Assembly (NCBI GenBank): GCA_964034945.1
Contig: OZ035962.1
Span: 86,220,650 to 86,284,649 of the forward strand
Source: Chrysopilus asiliformis
Lineage: Eukaryota; Arthropoda; Insecta; Diptera; Rhagionidae
DNA: 64,000 nt
Direction of reading: 5' to 3'
Part shown: positions 62,079 through 64,000 of the stretch, in pieces
How the letters are laid out: every line of letters begins with the position of its first letter
Numbering within the stretch: position 1 is the stretch's first letter
Notes under the pieces: model-generated
What the model was told of the DNA's origin: nothing
Database searches by the model: none
The model's input: the letters and a program-made list of their open reading frames with translations, nothing else
Made by a program: the position numbers and the translations under genes

Positions 62079-64000
62079 GTAAGAGGGAGTTTTTTTTTTT
62101 GTTGGATTTTACAGTAAAGTTTTGAGAATTTCTGTCGTTGGATTACTGTTAGTAAGGCTATTGTAATGTCAGCTCAATCTGCTGAATGGTTTTCGAGAAT
62201 GAGGTTTTCTAAACAAATAAATTTTGTAATCTAATTTGTATTTGATTAGTAATTTTTACTCACTGCCGCTCATCCGATAGACTTGAAATTTTGCACACAT
62301 AAGTAAGTCCGATGACAATACCATGGCCTAAGAATATCTCAAAAGCAAGAATTTTCATTCGAAAACTAAAAAGTATAAACAAGCGTGACGAAAGGCAGAC
62401 GTCATTTTGGATTTTTATTTTTAGTCATAGTAATCAAATCCAAAATGACTAAAGGGCTCTCCCATAGATATACTAGATCGCTCGATTTGCCGTCTCAAAT
62501 GGTCCCATTTCAATACAGTTCAGTGAATCAAAACGAGTCAAGTAAGAGCAAGATAACCGTATGAAAATAAATATAGTCCTCTCGTTTAAACCGTGAGCTG
62601 TCAAAGGAAAATAGACTTTCGGAATGGTGTTGGCGCCTAAAGTTATTTGTTTGCGCCTAAAGTTAGTCTCAAACTTGTGAAATTTGAATTTCGCGGCAAA
62701 CTAAATGTAAATTTCGCGACCTTATACAGTTCAGTGGATGCGTTCAAGTACGATAAAGAGGGAAATACTTTTGGGACCATTTTTCAGCAGAGCTTTGTAT
62801 GGTGACAGTTGTTCTATGTTATATAGTTCTGTGGGCTCTCCCCATTGCCAGGATATTTTAGTTGCGATAAAATGTAGGGACACGCTTATATAACAAAGGC
62901 TTGGTAAGAAAGAGAGCGAACAAAAAAAAGCGTACGTCGCCAGATGTCGCTTTTGTAGTTTATTTTATCGCCAGGTGTCGCTTTGGTAGATGTATTTGAA
63001 CTGACGTACGCTTCCTATAAAATAAACTACAAAAGTAGTCAAAATCTGTCTGATTTTGACAAATGCAGTTTCAAAACTTACAATACAATGAATAACAACG
63101 AATGTATTTATATTTATTACATGTTTTGGTATACAGACTATAATAATAATAATAATAACCATATTTACAGGTAGGAAATTTGAGATATTAGAGGACATAC
63201 AGATATGTGATTCAGAGATGCAAATTGAATGTTTTGGGCATGGAATACGGTTTAAATTCCTATGATTTTATCCTATAAAACTTTCTATAAAGACTCGTGC
63301 CCGTATTCTGTCTTTCCCATTGACAATTACAGCTATCTGTCTGTTTCTATTTGTAACACATTTTTATCGCAACTAAAATATCCTGGCAATGGAGAGAGCC
63401 CATAAAATAGATAAAACGTTAAAAAAAGCTTTTAAAAAATGTAGATACTAAAAAGAAAAAATTTTTTTGGGCGCACACGTTGAGCTAGTGACTTGAAATT
63501 TTTTGTGAATGACTTTTACCGAAATCGTAGTTTATTGTCAACTTTTGGAAAAGAGCCGTTAACTAACCGGGTACCCTATTATAATCTCTCGGCTTACAGG
63601 TAATAAAAAATATAGCAAAAGCTGCTGCATAGCTAAAAAGCCTACATGGAAGCTGGTAAAGCATGCTCTAATGACGGTTAGTCAGCGTTCATGCCAGAAA
63701 CAGTCTCCAAGTGGGGTTTCAGAGCAGACATGCCTAACCTATTAGGAGGAATTTTTCGGATGTAAAAACATCAACAAAAAATATCAGTTGTGGTCAACAC
63801 AAAACTTTCTTCTACAAAATCTACGACCCTGCGCAATTTACGCTAGAGCCCTGTCGCGTTGTCAACCTAAGACGACCTCTCAATAAATTCTTGGTTTATT
63901 CAAAAATATCAAAAACGTACAAAATTTGAGATAACTTGAGAACGGTAAAAGATATCAATTTACGGTAAATGGCAAAAATGTAGAAAATGTTCACATCTTT
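62079..64000 (+). other. Eaf intron 5, start; continues past window
   Basis: No exon of Eaf is visible here. The segment contains an inverted-repeat element at 62833-63401, a short fragment of the tandem-repeat/hairpin family at about 63420-63470, and otherwise AT-rich sequence. Confidence 0.7.
62833..63401. mobile_element. inverted-repeat element in Eaf intron 5
   Basis: Ends GGGCTCTC and GAGAGCCC with arms of about 42 bp sharing CATTGCCAGGATATTTTAG and TTGCGATAAAA. No clear target duplication. The interior has a second partial palindrome (62925-63035, GCGTACGTC and TAAACTACAAAAG motifs). Confidence 0.75.

Overview
The window is AT-rich, intron-rich eukaryotic DNA packed with small transposons. 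Two spliced genes, both on the + strand, can be read with confidence. The protein sequences and gene structures point to an insect, most likely a fly (Diptera). I cannot name the species. I see no operons, bacterial genes, CRISPR arrays or rRNA.

Gene 1 is sine oculis (so), the SIX-class homeobox gene of eye development. Six coding exons lie at 12931-13320, 16740-16950, 20029-20156, 23453-23557, 23913-23968 and 50344-51007. All splice phases agree, and they join into a 517-residue protein with a SIX domain, a homeodomain and a conserved C-terminal tail. The fifth intron, about 26.4 kb, is an unusually large transposon-filled gap between the homeodomain and the tail. An A/T-rich 3' UTR probably runs to about 52.5-52.7 kb.

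Gene 2 is Eaf (ELL-associated factor), a transcription-elongation cofactor. Five coding exons lie between 60332 and 62078. The gene leaves the window inside its fifth intron, so its C-terminus is missing.

The rest is mobile-element debris. Many copies have intact ends and target-site duplications (TSDs). There are hAT elements with exact 8-bp TSDs at 1095-2909, 31573-32335 and 56959-57814, two of which keep a BED-finger reading frame. A near-identical pair of hAT-type MITEs sits at 11064-11333 and 44493-44754. Several MITEs with 3-bp TTA/TAA duplications (PIF/Harbinger-like) and with TA duplications (Tc1/mariner-like) are present, plus one palindromic element with TTAA ends. A hAT transposase remnant is split by a mariner-type MITE, and a decayed IS630/mariner transposase is present. 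An unclassified family combines 122-bp tandem repeats with a long hairpin, and another family (three copies) has a terminal hairpin and GACG/GACA microsatellites.

Layout: 1-12.9 kb upstream of so, transposons only; 12.9-52.6 kb so; 52.7-59.5 kb intergenic repeats; 59.5-62.1 kb Eaf promoter, leader and exons; 62.1-64 kb Eaf intron with another inverted-repeat element. I found no wholly new functional system. The most notable items are the nested, datable transposon insertions, the unclassified tandem-repeat/hairpin family, a pre-miRNA-sized hairpin in the so 3' UTR, and a possible unidentified terminal exon inside so intron 5.
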